Shown: positions 48,918-63,318 of the stretch, one piece after another
Layout: each line of letters begins with the position of its first letter
How positions within the stretch are numbered: position 1 is the stretch's first letter
Source: Panopea generosa
Lineage: Eukaryota; Mollusca; Bivalvia; Adapedonta; Hiatellidae
Length of the DNA: 64,000 bases
Direction of reading: 5' to 3'
Assembly: GCA_029582155.1 (NCBI GenBank)
Contig: CM055906.1
Coordinates: forward strand, 1 to 64,000
The notes under the pieces: model-generated
The model's input: the letters and a program-made list of their open reading frames with translations, nothing else
Told to the model about the DNA's origin: nothing
Database searches by the model: none
Program-made: the position numbers and the translations under genes

Positions 48918-51900
48918 CATGACTATTGAGTGTAATACTCTTTAGATTATGTATCACTTTCACTTGTTAGAATGTATGAAACTCACAGTTCCATATACTT
49001 CTACAGTATGCAGTGCAAAGTAGATACCTGCAAGATTGACATCTTATCTGATGTATTGATAGTTGTACGACGGAGGAGTTTCATGGGCCAGGCTACCTCT
49101 TTCATCTACTGTTAGCTCAGATGTAGTGGTTCTTTCAAGCAGTCACTTTAATATGGTAATATGGGCTGGCTGGGAGCAATGTTATGAGCCAGGCCAAAGC
49201 TCCTTCAGCTGAACAAAACCTCGAAATTAATTTTGCTTTAATGACCTTTATTATTGGAGTATTTTACAAACCTATACAATATAAAAAAAAGTGTATCTAT
49301 ATTACAGTGAATAAATATAACATATCTCGTACTAATATAATCTCAGCTTTGAAACAAGTTTAAATCCTAACACATACATTGATAGGATCGATTAACTGGA
49401 AAGAATAAAATATACTATAACCTATAAAGTAGATTCAAACATTCTATAGAGTCAGTAATGTGGTGCATCTTTCAGATGTAACCATACAACAGCATAATTG
49501 GAAAGCTCACTGCAGTATAAATAAATTATAAAGAGACTAATACTGAAGCTTTGAAGGTAACATAATTATAAATCATCTGAAATAAACTAGCGACAACTGT
49601 TAATTTGATATAGTAGAATAATCATACATACTACACAACAGCATAATTGATAAGCTCACTGCAGTATAAATAAATCATTAAGGGACTAATAATGAAGCTT
49701 TGAAGGTAACATAATTATAAATCGTCTGAAATAAACTAGCGACAACTGTTAATTTGATATAGTAGAATAATCATACATACCAGACAACAGCATAATTGAT
49801 AAGCTCACTGCAGTATAAATGAATTATTAAGGGACTAATATTGAAATTTTGAAGGTAACATAATTATGAAACACCCGAAATAAACTAGTGACAACTGTTA
49901 ATTTGATATAGTAGAATAATTGTTACATATAGGAGCAGATGTTTTGTCAAGCTTATTACAGTATAAATAAATATCACATATCTCATCCTAATATAACCTT
50001 AGCTTTGAAACAAGTTTAAATCACAAACTAGCGACAACTGTTAATTTGATATAGAAGAATAATCGTTACATACAGGAACAGATGATTTGGCAAGCTAATT
50101 ACAGTATGAATAAATATCACATATCTCATCCTAATATAATGTCAGGTTTGCAACAAGTTTAAATCACAACACATACATTAACAGGAATGATTAACTGGAA
50201 AGAATAAATTATACTATAACCTATAAAGTAGATTAAAACGTTCTCTACAGCAAGTAATAGATAAGCTCACTGCAGTATAAATAAATTATTAAAAGAGTAA
50301 TAATGAAACTTAGAAGGTAACAAAATTATCAATCATCTGAATTAAAGTAGCAACAACTGTTAATTTGATATAGTAGAATAAACATTACATACAGGAACAG
50401 ATGTTTTGGCAAGCTAATTACAGTATGAATAAATATCACATATCTCATCCTAATATAATGTCAGCTTTGAAACAAGTTTAAATCACAACACATATATTAA
50501 CAGGAATAATTAACTGGAAAGAATAAATTATACTATAACCTGTAAAGTAGATTAAAACATTCTATACAGCCAGTAATGTGGTGCGTCTTTCAGATGTAAC
50601 CACACAACTGGATAATTAATAAGCTCACTGCAGTATAAATAAATTATTAAGAGACTAAAATAATGAAGCTTTGAAGGTAACATAATTATAAATCATCTGA
50701 AATAAACTAGCGACAACTGTTAATTTGATATAGTAGAATAATCGTTACATACAGGAACATGACTATTGAGTGTAATACTCTTTAGATTATGTATCACTTT
50801 CACTTGTTAGAATGTATGAAACTCACAGTTCCATATATTTCTACAGTATGCAGAGCAAAGTCGATACCTGCAAGATTGACATCTTATCTGATGTATTGAT
50901 AGTTGTATGACAGAGGTGTTCTAAGGGCCAGGCTACCTCTTTCATTTACTGTTAGCTCAGATGTAGTGGTTCTTTCAAGCAAATGATTTGGCAAGCTTAT
51001 TATAGCATGAATAAATATCACATATCTCATCCTAATATAATCTCAGCTTTGAAACAAGTTTAAATCACAACACATACATTAACAGGAATGATTAACTGGA
51101 AAGAATAAATTATACTATAACCTATAAAGTAGATTAAAACGTTCTATACAGCCAGTAATTGATAAGCTCACTGCAGTATAAATAAATTATTAAAAGAGTA
51201 ATAATGAAACTTAGAAGGTAACAAAATTATCAATCATCTGAATTAAAGTAGCAACAACTGTTAATTTGATATAGTAGAATAAACATTACATACAGGAACA
51301 GATGTTTTGGCAAGCTAATTACAGTATGAATAAATATCACATATCTCATCCTAATATAATGTCAGCTTTGAAACAAGTTTAAATCACAACACATATATTA
51401 ACAGGAATAATTAACTGGAAAGAATAAATTATACTATAACCTGTAAAGTAGATTAAAACATTCTATACAGCCAGTAATGTGGTGCGTCTTTCAGATGTAA
51501 CCACACAACTGGATAATTAATAAGCTCACTGCAGTATAAATAAATTATTAAGAGACTAAAATAATGAAGCTTTGAAGGTAACATAATTATAAATCATCTG
51601 AAATAAACTAGCGACAACTGTTAATTTGATATAGTAGAATAATCGTTACATACAGGAACATGACTATTGAGTGTAATACTCTTTAGATTATGTATCACTT
51701 TCACTTGTTAGAATGTATGAAACTCACAGTTCCATATATTTCTACAGTATGCAGAGCAAAGTCGATACCTGCAAGATTGACATCTTATCTGATGTATTGA
51801 TAGTTGTATGACAGAGGTGTTCTAAGGGCCAGGCTACCTCTTTCATTTACTGTTAGCTCAGATGTAGTGGTTCTTTCAAGCAAATGATTTGGCAAGCTTA

Positions 51901-54900
51901 TTATAGCATGAATAAATATCACATATCTCATCCTAATATAATCTCAGCTTTGAAACAAGTTTAAATCACAACACATACATTAACAGGAATGATTAACTGG
52001 AAAGAATAAATTATACTATAACCTATAAAGTAGATTAAAACGTTCTCTACAGCCAGTAATTGATAAGCTCACTGCAGTATAAATAAATTATTAAAAGAGT
52101 AATAATGAAACTTAGAAGGTAACAAAATTATCAATCATCTGAATTAAAGTAGCAACAACTGTTAATTTGATATAGTAGAATAAACATTACATACAGGAAC
52201 AGATGTTTTGGCAAGCTAATTACAGTATGAATAAATATCACATATCTCATCCTAATATAATGTCAGCTTTGAAACAAGTTTAAATCACAACACATATATT
52301 AACAGGAATAATTAACTGGAAAGAATAAATTATACTATAACCTGTAAAGTAGATTAAAACATTCTATACAGCCAGTAATGTGGTGCGTCTTTCAGATGTA
52401 ACCACACAACTGGATAATTAATAAGCTCACTGCAGTATAAATAAATTATTAAGAGACTAAAATAATGAAGCTTTGAAGGTAACATAATTATAAATCATCT
52501 GAAATAAACTAGCGACAACTGTTAATTTGATATAGTAGAATAATCGTTACATACAGGAACATGACTATTGAGTGTAATACTCTTTAGATTATGTATCACT
52601 TTCACTTGTTAGAATGTATGAAACTCACAGTTCCATATACTTCTACAGTATGCAGTGCAAAGTAGATACCTGCAAGATTGACATCTTATCTGATGTATTG
52701 ATAGTTGTACGACGGAGGAGTTTCATGGGCCAGGCTACCTCTTTCATCTACTGTTAGCTCAGATGTAGTGGTTCTTTCAAGCAGTCACTTTAATATGGTA
52801 ATATGGGCTGGCTGGGAGCAATGTTATGAGCCAGGCCAAAGCTCCTTCAGCTGAACAAAACCTCGAAATTAATTTTGCTTTAATGACCTTTATTATTGGA
52901 GTATTTTACAAACCTATACAATATAAAAAAAAGTGTATCTATATTACAGTGAATAAATATAACATATCTCGTACTAATATAATCTCAGCTTTGAAACAAG
53001 TTTAAATCCTAACACATACATTGATAGGATCGATTAACTGGAAAGAATAAAATATACTATAACCTATAAAGTAGATTCAAACATTCTATAGAGTCAGTAA
53101 TGTGGTGCATCTTTCAGATGTAACCATACAACAGCATAATTGGTAAGCTCACTGCAGTATAAATAAATTATAAAGAGACTAATACTGAAGCTTTGAAGGT
53201 AACATAATTATAAATCATCTGAAATAAACTAGCGACAACTGTTAATTTGATATAGTAGAATAATCATACATACTACACAACAGCATAATTGATAAGCTCA
53301 CTGCAGTATAAATAAATCATTAAGGGACTAATAATGAAGCTTTGAAGGTAACATAATTATAAATCGTCTGAAATAAACTAGCGACAACTGTTAATTTGAT
53401 ATAGTAGAATAATCATACATACCAGACAACAGCATAATTGATAAGCTCACTGCAGTATAAATAAATTATTAAGGGACTAATATTGAAATTTTGAAGGTAA
53501 CATAATTATGAAACACCCGAAATAAACTAGCGACAACTGTTAATTTGATAGAGTAGAATAATTGTTACATATAGGAGCAGATGTTTTGTCAAGCTTATTA
53601 CAGTATAAATAAATATCACATATCTCATCCTAATATAACCTTAGCTTTGAAACAAGTTTAAATCACAAACTAGCGACAACTGTTAATTTGATATAGAAGA
53701 ATAATCGTTACATACAGGAACAGATGATTTGGCAAGCTAATTACAGTATGAATAAATATCACATATCTCATCCTAATATAATGTCAGGTTTGCAACAAGT
53801 TTAAATCACAACACATACATTAACAGGAATGATTAACTGGAAAGAATAAATTATACTATAACCTATAAAGTAGATTAAAACGTTCTCTACAGCCAGTAAT
53901 AGATAAGCTCACTGCAGTATAAATAAATTATTAAAAGAGTAATAATGAAACTTAGAAGGTAACAAAATTATCAATCATCTGAATTAAAGTAGCAACAACT
54001 GTTAATTTGATATAGTAGAATAAACATTACATACAGGAACAGATGTTTTGGCAAGCTAATTACAGTATGAATAAATATCACATATCTCATCCTAATATAA
54101 TGTCAGCTTTGAAACAAGTTTAAATCACAACACATATATTAACAGGAATAATTAACTGGAAAGAATAAATTATACTATAACCTGTAAAGTAGATTAAAAC
54201 ATTCTATACAGCCAGTAATGTGGTGCGTCTTTCAGATGTAACCACACAACTGGATAATTAATAAGCTCACTGCAGTATAAATAAATTATTAAGAGACTAA
54301 AATAATGAAGCTTTGAAGGTAACATAATTATAAATCATCTGAAATAAACTAGCGACAACTGTTAATTTGATATAGTAGAATAATCGTTACATACAGGAAC
54401 ATGACTATTGAGTGTAATACTCTTTAGATTATGTATCACTTTCACTTGTTAGAATGTATGAAACTCACAGTTCCATATATTTCTACAGTATGCAGAGCAA
54501 AGTCGATACCTGCAAGATTGACATCTTATCTGATGTATTGATAGTTGTATGACAGAGGTGTTCTAAGGGCCAGGCTACCTCTTTCATTTACTGTTAGCTC
54601 AGATGTAGTGGTTCTTTCAAGCAAATGATTTGGCAAGCTTATTATAGCATGAATTAATATCACATATCTCATCCTAATATAATCTCAGCTTTGAAACAAG
54701 TTTAAATCACAACACATACATTAACAGGAATGATTAACTGGAAAGAATAAATTATACTATAACCTATAAAGTAGATTAAAACGTTCTATACAGCCAGTAA
54801 TTGATAAGCTCACTGCAGTATAAATAAATTATTAAAAGAGTAATAATGAAACTTAGAAGGTAACAAAATTATCAATCATCTGAATTAAAGTAGCAACAAC

Positions 54901-57900
54901 TGTTAATTTGATATAGTAGAATAAACATTACATACAGGAACAGATGTTTTGGCAAGCTAATTACAGTATGAATAAATATCACATATCTCATCCTAATATA
55001 ATGTCAGCTTTGAAACAAGTTTAAATCACAACACATATATTAACAGGAATAATTAACTGGAAAGAATAAATTATACTATAACCTGTAAAGTAGATTAAAA
55101 CATTCTATACAGCCAGTAATGTGGTGCGTCTTTCAGATGTAACCACACAACTGGATAATTAATAAGCTCACTGCAGTATAAATAAATTATTAAGAGACTA
55201 AAATAATGAAGCTTTGAAGGTAACATAATTATAAATCATCTGAAATAAACTAGCGACAACTGTTAATTTGATATAGTAGAATAATCGTTACATACAGGAA
55301 CATGACTATTGAGTGTAATACTCTTTAGATTATGTATCACTTTCACTTGTTAGAATGTATGAAACTCACAGTTCCATATATTTCTACAGTATGCAGAGCA
55401 AAGTCGATACCTGCAAGATTGACATCTTATCTGATGTATTGATAGTTGTATGACAGAGGTGTTCTAAGGGCCAGGCTACCTCTTTCATTTACTGTTAGCT
55501 CAGATGTAGTGGTTCTTTCAAGCAAATGATTTGGCAAGCTTATTATAGCATGAATAAATATCACATATCTCATCCTAATATAATCTCAGCTTTGAAACAA
55601 GTTTAAATCACAACACATACATTAACAGGAATGATTAACTGGAAAGAATAAATTATACTATAACCTATAAAGTAGATTAAAACGTTCTCTACAGCCAGTA
55701 ATTGATAAGCTCACTGCAGTATAAATAAATTATTAAAAGAGTAATAATGAAACTTAGAAGGTAACAAAATTATCAATCATCTGAATTAAAGTAGCAACAA
55801 CTGTTAATTTGATATAGTAGAATAAACATTACATACAGGAACAGATGTTTTGGCAAGCTAATTACAGTATGAATAAATATCACATATCTCATCCTAATAT
55901 AATGTCAGCTTTGAAACAAGTTTAAATCACAACACATATATTAACAGGAATAATTAACTGGAAAGAATAAATTATACTATAACCTGTAAAGTAGATTAAA
56001 ACATTCTATACAGCCAGTAATGTGGTGCGTCTTTCAGATGTAACCACACAACTGGATAATTAATAAGCTCACTGCAGTATAAATAAATTATTAAGAGACT
56101 AAAATAATGAAGCTTTGAAGGTAACATAATTATAAATCATCTGAAATAAACTAGCGACAACTGTTAATTTGATATAGTAGAATAATCGTTACATACAGGA
56201 ACATGACTATTGAGTGTAATACTCTTTAGATTATGTATCACTTTCACTTGTTAGAATGTATGAAACTCACAGTTCCATATACTTCTACAGTATGCAGTGC
56301 AAAGTCGATACCTGCAAGATTGACATCTTATTTGATGTATTGATAGTTGTACGACGGAGGAGTTTCATGGGCCAGGCTACCTCTTTCATCTACTGTTAGC
56401 TCAGATGTAGTTGTTCTTTCAAGCAGTCACTTTAATATGGTAATATGGGCTGGCTGGGAGCAATGTTATGAGCCAGGCCAAAGCTCCTTCAGCTGAACAA
56501 AACCTCGAAATTAATTTTGCTTTAATGACCTTTATTATTGGAGTATTTTACAAACCTATACAATATAAAAAAAAGTGTATCTATATTACAGTGAATAAAT
56601 ATAATATATCTCATACTAATATAATCTCAGCTTTGAAACAAGTTTAAATCCTAACACATACATTGATAGGAACGATTAACTGGAAAGAATAAAATATACT
56701 ATAACCTATAAAGTAGATTCAAACATTCTATAGAGTCAGTAATGTGGTGCATCTTTCAGATGTAACCATACAACAGCATAATTGGTAAGCTCACTGCAGT
56801 ATCAATAAATTATAAAGAGACTAATACTGAAGCTTTGAAGGTAACATAATTATAAATCATCTGAAATAAACTAGCGACAACTGTAAATTTGATATAGTAG
56901 AATAATCATACATACTACACAACAGCATAATTGATAAGCTCACTGCAGTATAAATAAATCATTAAGGGACTAATAATGAAGCTTTGAAGGTAACATAATT
57001 ATAAATCGTCTGAAATAAACTAGCGACAACTGTTAATTTGATATAGTAGAATAATCATACATACCAGACAACAGCATAATTGATAAGCTCACTGCAGTAT
57101 AAATAAATTATTAAGGGACTAATATTGAAATTTTGAAGGTAACATAATTATGAAACACCTGAAATAAACTAGCGACAACTGTTAATTTGATATAGTAGAA
57201 TAATTGTTACATATAGGAGCAGATGTTTTGTCAAGCTTATTACAGTATAAATAAATATCACATATCTCATCCTAATATAACCTTAGCTTTGAAACAAGTT
57301 TAAATCACAAACTAGCGACAACTGTTAATTTGATATAGAAGAATAATCGTTACATACAGGAACAGATGATTTGGCAAGCTAATTACAGTATGAATAAATA
57401 TCACATATCTCATCCTAATATAATGTCAGGTTTGCAACAAGTTTAAATCACAACACATACATTAACAGGAATGATTAACTGGAAAGAATAAATTATACTA
57501 TAACCTATAAAGTAGATTAAAACGTTCTCTACAGCCAGTAATAGATAAGCTCACTGCAGTATAAATAAATTATTAAAAGAGTAATAATGAAACTTAGAAG
57601 GTAACAAAATTATCAATCATCTGAATTAAAGTAGCAACAACTGTTAATTTGATATAGTAGAATAAACATTACATACAGGAACAGATGTTTTGGCAAGCTA
57701 ATTACAGTATGAATAAATATCACATATCTCATCCTAATATAATGTCAGCTTTGAAACAAGTTTAAATCACAACACATATATTAACAGGAATAATTAACTG
57801 GAAAGAATAAATTATACTATAACCTGTAAAGTAGATTAAAACATTCTATACAGCCAGTAATGTGGTGCGTCTTTCAGATGTAACCACACAACTGGATAAT

Positions 57901-60900
57901 TAATAAGCTCACTGCAGTATAAATAAATTATTAAGAGACTAAAATAATGAAGCTTTGAAGGTAACATAATTATAAATCATCTGAAATAAACTAGCGACAA
58001 CTGTTAATTTGATATAGTAGAATAATCGTTACATACAGGAACATGACTATTGAGTGTAATACTCTTTAGATTATGTATCACTTTCACTTGTTAGAATGTA
58101 TGAAACTCACAGTTCCATATATTTCTACAGTATGCAGAGCAAAGTCGATACCTGCAAGATTGACATCTTATCTGATGTATTGATAGTTGTATGACAGAGG
58201 TGTTCTAAGGGCCAGGCTACCTCTTTCATTTACTGTTAGCTCAGATGTAGTGGTTCTTTCAAGCAAATGATTTGGCAAGCTTATTATAGCATGAATAAAT
58301 ATCACATATCTCATCCTAATATAATCTCAGCTTTGAAACAAGTTTAAATCACAACACATACATTAACAGGAATGATTAACTGGAAAGAATAAATTATACT
58401 ATAACCTATAAAGTAGATTAAAACGTTCTCTACAGCCAGTAATTGATAAGCTCACTGCAGTATAAATAAATTATTAAAAGAGTAATAATGAAACTTAGAA
58501 GGTAACAAAATTATCAATCATCTGAATTAAAGTAGCAACAACTGTTAATTTGATATAGTAGAATAAACATTACATACAGGAACAGATGTTTTGGCAAGCT
58601 AATTACAGTATGAATAAATATCACATATCTCATCCTAATATAATGTCAGCTTTGAAACAAGTTTAAATCACAACACATATATTAACAGGAATAATTAACT
58701 GGAAAGAATAAATTATACTATAACCTGTAAAGTAGATTAAAACATTCTATACAGCCAGTAATGTTGTGCGTCTTTCAGATGTTACCACACAACTGGATAA
58801 TTAATAAGCTCACTGCAGTATAAATAAATTATTAAGAGACTAAAATAATGAAGCTTTGAAGGTAACATAATTATAAATCATCTGAAATAAACTAGCGACA
58901 ACTGTTAATTTGATATAGTAGAATAATCGTTACATACAGGAACATGACTATTGAGTGTAATACTCTTTAGATTATGTATCACTTTCACTTGTTAGAATGT
59001 ATGAAACTCACAGTTCCATATACTTCTACGGTATGCAGTGCAAAGTCGATACCTGCAAGATTGACATCTTATCTGATGTATTGATAGTTGTACGACGGAG
59101 GAGTTTCATGGGCCAGGCTACCTCTTTCATCTACTGTTAGCTCAGATGTAGTTGTTCTTTCAAGCAGTCACTTTAATATGGTAATATGGGCTGGCTGGGA
59201 GCAATGTTATGAGCCAGGCCAAAGCTCCTTCAGCTGAACAAAACCTCGAAATTAATTTTGCTTTAATGACCTTTATTATTGGAGTATTTTACAAACCTAT
59301 ACAATATAAAAAAAAGTGTATCTATATTACAGTGAATAAATATAACATATCTCGTACTAATATAATCTCAGCTTTGAAACAAGTTTAAATCCTAACACAT
59401 ACATTGATAGGATCGATTAACTGGAAAGAATAAAATATACTATAACCTATAAAGTAGATTCAAACATTCTATAGAGTCAGTAATGTGGTGCATCTTTCAG
59501 ATGTAACCATACAACAGCATAATTGGTAAGCTCACTGCAGTATAAATAAATTATAAAGAGACTAATACTGAAGCTTTGAAGGTAACATAATTATAAATCA
59601 TCTGAAATAAACTAGCGACAACTGTTAATTTGATATAGTAGAATAATCATACATACTACACAACAGCATAATTGATAAGCTCACTGCAGTATAAATAAAT
59701 CATTAAGGGACTAATAATGAAGCTTTGAAGGTAACATAATTATAAATCGTCTGAAATAAACTAGCGACAACTGTTAATTTGATATAGTAGAATAATCATA
59801 CATACCAGACAACAGCATAATTGATAAGCTCACTGCAGTATAAATAAATTATTAAGGGACTAATATTGAAATTTTGAAGGTAACATAATTATGAAACCCC
59901 GAAATAAACTAGCGACAACTGTTAATTTGATATAGTAGAATAATTGTTACATATAGGAGCAGATGTTTTGTCAAGCTTATTACAGTATAAATAAATATCA
60001 CATATCTCATCCTAATATAACCTTAGCTTTGAAACAAGTTTAAATCACAAACTAGCAACAACTGTTAATTTGATATAGAAGAATAATCGTTACATACAGG
60101 AACAGATGATTTGGCAAGCTAATTACAGTATGAATAAATATCACATATCTCATCCTAATATAATGTCAGGTTTGCAACAAGTTTAAATCACAACACATAC
60201 ATTAACAGGAATGATTAACTGGAAAGAATAAATTATACTATAACCTATAAAGTAGATTAAAACGTTCTCTACAGCCAGTAATAGATAAGCTCACTGCAGT
60301 ATAAATAAATTATTAAAAGAGTAATAATGAAACTTAGAAGGTAACAAAATTATCAATCATCTGAATTAAAGTAGCAACAACTGTTAATTTGATATAGTAG
60401 AATAAACATTACATACAGGAACAGATGTTTTGGCAAGCTAATTACAGTATGAATAAATATCACATATCTCATCCTAATATAATGTCAGCTTTGAAACAAG
60501 TTTAAATCACAACACATATATTAACAGGAATAATTAACTGGAAAGAATAAATTATACTATAACCTGTAAAGTAGATTAAAACATTCTATACAGCCAGCAA
60601 TGTGGTGCGTCTTTCAGATGTAACCACACAACTGGATAATTAATAAGCTCACTGCAGTATAAATAAATTATTAAGAGACTAAAATAATGAAGCTTTGAAG
60701 GTAACATAATTATAAATCATCTGAAATAAACTAGCGACAACTGTTAATTTGATATAGTAGAATAATCGTTACATACAGGAACATGACTATTGAGTGTAAT
60801 ACTCTTTAGATTATGTATCACTTTCACTTGTTAGAATGTATGAAACTCACAGTTCCATATATTTCTACAGTATGCAGAGCAAAGTCGATACCTGCAAGAT

Positions 60901-63318
60901 TGACATCTTATCTGATGTATTGATAGTTGTATGACAGAGGTGTTCTAAGGGCCAGGCTACCTCTTTCATTTACTGTTAGCTCAGATGTAGTGGTTCTTTC
61001 AAGCAAATGATTTGGCAAGCTTATTATAGCATGAATAAATATCACATATCTCATCCTAATATAATCTCAGCTTTGAAACAAGTTTAAATCACAACACATA
61101 CATTAACAGGAATGATTAACTGGAAAGAATAAATTATACTATAACCTATAAAGTAGATTAAAACGTTCTCTACAGCCAGTAATAGATAAGCTCACTGCAG
61201 TATAAATAAATTATTAAAAGAGTAATAATGAAACTTAGAAGGTAACAAAATTATCAATCATCTGAATTAAAGTAGCAACAACTGTTAATTTGATATAGTA
61301 GAATAAACATTACATACAGGAACAGATGTTTTGGCAAGCTAATTACAGTATGAATAAATATCACATATCTCATCCTAATATAATGTCAGCTTTGAAACAA
61401 GTTTAAATCACAACACATATATTAACAGGAATAATTAACTGGAAAGAATAAATTATACTATAACCTGTAAAGTAGATTAAAACATTCTATACAGCCAGTA
61501 ATGTGGTGCGTCTTTCAGATGTAACCACACAACTGGATAATTAATAAGCTCACTGCAGTATAAATAAATTATTAAGAGACTAAAATAATGAAGCTTTGAA
61601 GGTAACATAATTATAAATCATCTGAAATAAACTAGCGACAACTGTTAATTTGATATAGTAGAATAATCGTTACATACAGGAACATGACTATTGAGTGTAA
61701 TACTCTTTAGATTATGTATCACTTTCACTTGTTAGAATGTATGAAACTCACAGTTCCATATTTTTCTACAGTATGCAGAGCAAAGTCGATACCTGCAAGA
61801 TTGACATCTTATCTGATGTATTGATAGTTGTATGACAGAGGTGTTCTAAGGGCCAGGCTACCTCTTTCATTTACTGTTAGCTCAGATGTAGTGGTTCTTT
61901 CAAGCAAATGATTTGGCAAGCTTATTATAGCATGAATAAATATCACATATCTCATCCTAATATAATCTCAGCTTTGAAACAAGTTTAAATCACAACACAT
62001 ACATTAACAGGAATGATTAACTGGAAAGAATAAATTATACTATAACCTATAAAGTAGATTAAAACGTTCTATACAGCCAGTAATTGATAAGCTCACTGCA
62101 GTATAAATAAATTATTAAAAGAGTAATAATGAAACTTAGAAGGTAACAAAATTATCAATCATCTGAATTAAAGTAGCAACAACTGTTAATTTGATATAGT
62201 AGAATAAACATTACATACAGGAACAGATGTTTTGGCAAGCTAATTACAGTATGAATAAATATCACATATCTCATCCTAATATAATGTCAGCTTTGAAACA
62301 AGTTTAAATCACAACACATATATTAACAGGAATAATTAACTGGAAAGAATAAATTATACTATAACCTGTAAAGTAGATTAAAACATTCTATACAGCCAGT
62401 AATGTGGTGCGTCTTTCAGATGTAACCACACAACTGGATAATTAATAAGCTCACTGCAGTATAAATAAATTATTAAGAGACTAAAATAATGAAGCTTTGA
62501 AGGTAACATAATTATAAATCATCTGAAATAAACTAGCGACAACTGTTAATTTGATATAGTAGAATAATCGTTACATACAGGAACATGACTATTGAGTGTA
62601 ATACTCTTTAGATTATGTATCACTTTCACTTGTTAGAATGTATGAAACTCACAGTTCCATATACTTCTACAGTATGCAGTGCAAAGTCGATACCTGCAAG
62701 ATTGACATCTTATCTGATGTATTGATAGTTGTACGACGGAGGAGTTTCATGGGCCAGGCTACCTCTTTCATCTACTGTTAGCTCAGATGTAGTTGTTCTT
62801 TCAAGCAGTCACTTTAATATGGTAATATGGGCTGGCTGGGAGCAATGTTATGAGCCAGGCCAAAGCTCCTTCAGCTGAACAAAACCTCGAAATTAATTTT
62901 GCTTTAATGACCTTTATTATTGGAGTATTTTACAAACCTATACAATATAAAAAAAAGTGTATCTATATTACAGTGAATAAATATAACATATCTCATACTA
63001 ATATAATCTCAGCTTTGAAACAAGTTTAAATCCTAACACATACATTGATAGGATCGATTAACTGGAAAGAATAAAATATACTATAACCTATAAAGTAGAT
63101 TCAAACATTCTATAGAGTCAGTAATGTGGTGCATCTTTCAGATGTAACCATACAACAGCATAATTGGTAAGCTCACTGCAGTATAAATAAATTATAAAGA
63201 GACTAATACTGAAGCTTTGAAGGTAACATAATTATAAATCATCTGAAATAAACTAGCGACAACTGTTAATTTGATATAGTAGAATAATCATACATACTAC
63301 ACAACAGCATAATTGATA

